DNA of 64,000 bases from Solen grandis (Eukaryota; Mollusca; Bivalvia; Adapedonta; Solenidae): the NCBI GenBank assembly GCA_021229015.1, contig CM037777.1, forward strand, positions 25,911,222-25,975,221, written 5' to 3'. The translations under genes were made by a program, and so were the position numbers. The notes beneath the pieces were generated by a model. It had not been told where the DNA came from. It saw only the letters and a list, made by a program, of their open reading frames with translations, and made no database searches. Of this stretch, positions 63,340 through 64,000 are shown piece by piece. Within the stretch, counting starts at the first letter, position 1. Every line of letters begins with the position of its first letter.

Positions 63340-64000
63340 AAATTATGTCTCAGGGACTTGAAAGCCTCTGAATTTATAAATAAAACGCTATGAATTTTAA
63401 TGACAATTTCTGTAATTGAAAATGACAGCTTGTTAGAAGTAAAGCTAGTGCAGAAATCTGATATCTTAAGTTATGATTTTTGTCAAACGCTATGAATTTT
63501 AATGACAATTTCTGTTCTATATATACATATATGTGCAATGTGCACAAAATGTATAATATTATGGTTTTAGGGGAATCTACAATCGAGTTACTTCATTCAT
63601 TTTTTTTACCAAAGTTTTACACATAATTTGTCCATGCCTAATATATATTTGAAAGTAGAAAATATTTCAGTTTCGATGTTATATATACTTATATTCTTCG
63701 TAAGCAATATAATTTGGTAAAACTGCCATTTCACCTTTGAATAACCGACTTTTGAAACCCTTAATAAAACGTTATGTAATAAAAACCTCCAAAAGTACCC
63801 GAGACGTCCCTGGTGATAAATTGCTTTCCACATTTTGCCCAATAGTCTGCCAAAGACAAGGAACACCTTATTATAGTAAACTGCTGTCCCACATGTCAAC
63901 TCGACGCCTAATATCAAATAAGTCAAATGATTCAGACAAAAAACGACACATGCGAACATAATATCCTGGAATCGGCCGTCTTGCTGTCAACGTAACACAC

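Larger units (their letters stand above)
62089..64000 (+). repeat. Segmental duplication, copy 2 (runs off window end)
   Basis: Matches 54837-56130 from tcctctgg to the last base. Longer by 560 bp of inserted element plus its 13 bp target duplication, and by a few small indels. A local duplication of acgctatgaattttaatgac (about 63387 and 63487) is also only in this copy. Confidence 0.9.

Overview
This is animal nuclear DNA, most likely from a bivalve mollusc. The supported genes have introns with GT-AG junctions, the DNA is AT-rich, and non-coding space is packed with short tRNA-derived elements, inverted-repeat transposons and minisatellites. A secreted glycoside hydrolase family 9 (GH9) cellulase with a carbohydrate-binding module fits a mollusc. 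The repeat that opens with 'agctcacctgagcac' is one I know from bivalve genomes. No bacterial, viral or organellar gene block is visible.

Region 1 (1 to about 29,250) has no exon I can defend. It holds a 4 x 63 bp tandem repeat (160-411), foldbacks, an array of tRNA-like units (1,800-2,620), a miniature transposon with perfect 26 bp ends (3,706-3,921), two diverged copies of a ~1 kb repeat (5.1-6.1 and 7.6-8.6 kb), a hairpin-ended element (9,266-10,429), and a bivalve repeat with about seven internal ~165 bp units that runs into an assembly gap (18,194-18,293). A G+C-rich block of unknown nature lies at 20.4-21.2 kb, and a 530 bp foldback at 22.65-23.18 kb.

Region 2 (29,314-41,185, + strand) is a complete gene for translation elongation factor 1 delta (EEF1D; eEF1B guanine-nucleotide-exchange subunit): eight coding exons, 272 residues, all junctions in frame. 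Its introns carry several transposons. Two copies of one TTA-flanked element sit in opposite orientation on either side of the first coding exon.

Region 3 (47,426-50,233, + strand) holds the first four coding exons of a secreted GH9 endoglucanase: signal peptide, family 2 carbohydrate-binding module, linker and start of the catalytic domain. It breaks off at the second gap (50,250-50,349), and I find no later exon in the remaining 13.6 kb.

Region 4 (50,350-64,000) is gene-poor. It has a 163 bp tandem repeat, two Ser/Leu-type tRNA SINEs, a ~57 bp palindromic tandem repeat, and a segmental duplication (54,837-56,130 versus 62,089 to the window end). The second copy contains a 560 bp insertion with a 13 bp target-site duplication; the first copy shows the empty site. 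The insertion carries remnants of a GIY-YIG endonuclease and a hammerhead-ribozyme-like motif, so it is probably a 5'-truncated Penelope-like element.

The two genes are unrelated in function (cytosolic translation; extracellular cellulose digestion) and there is no sign of joint regulation.
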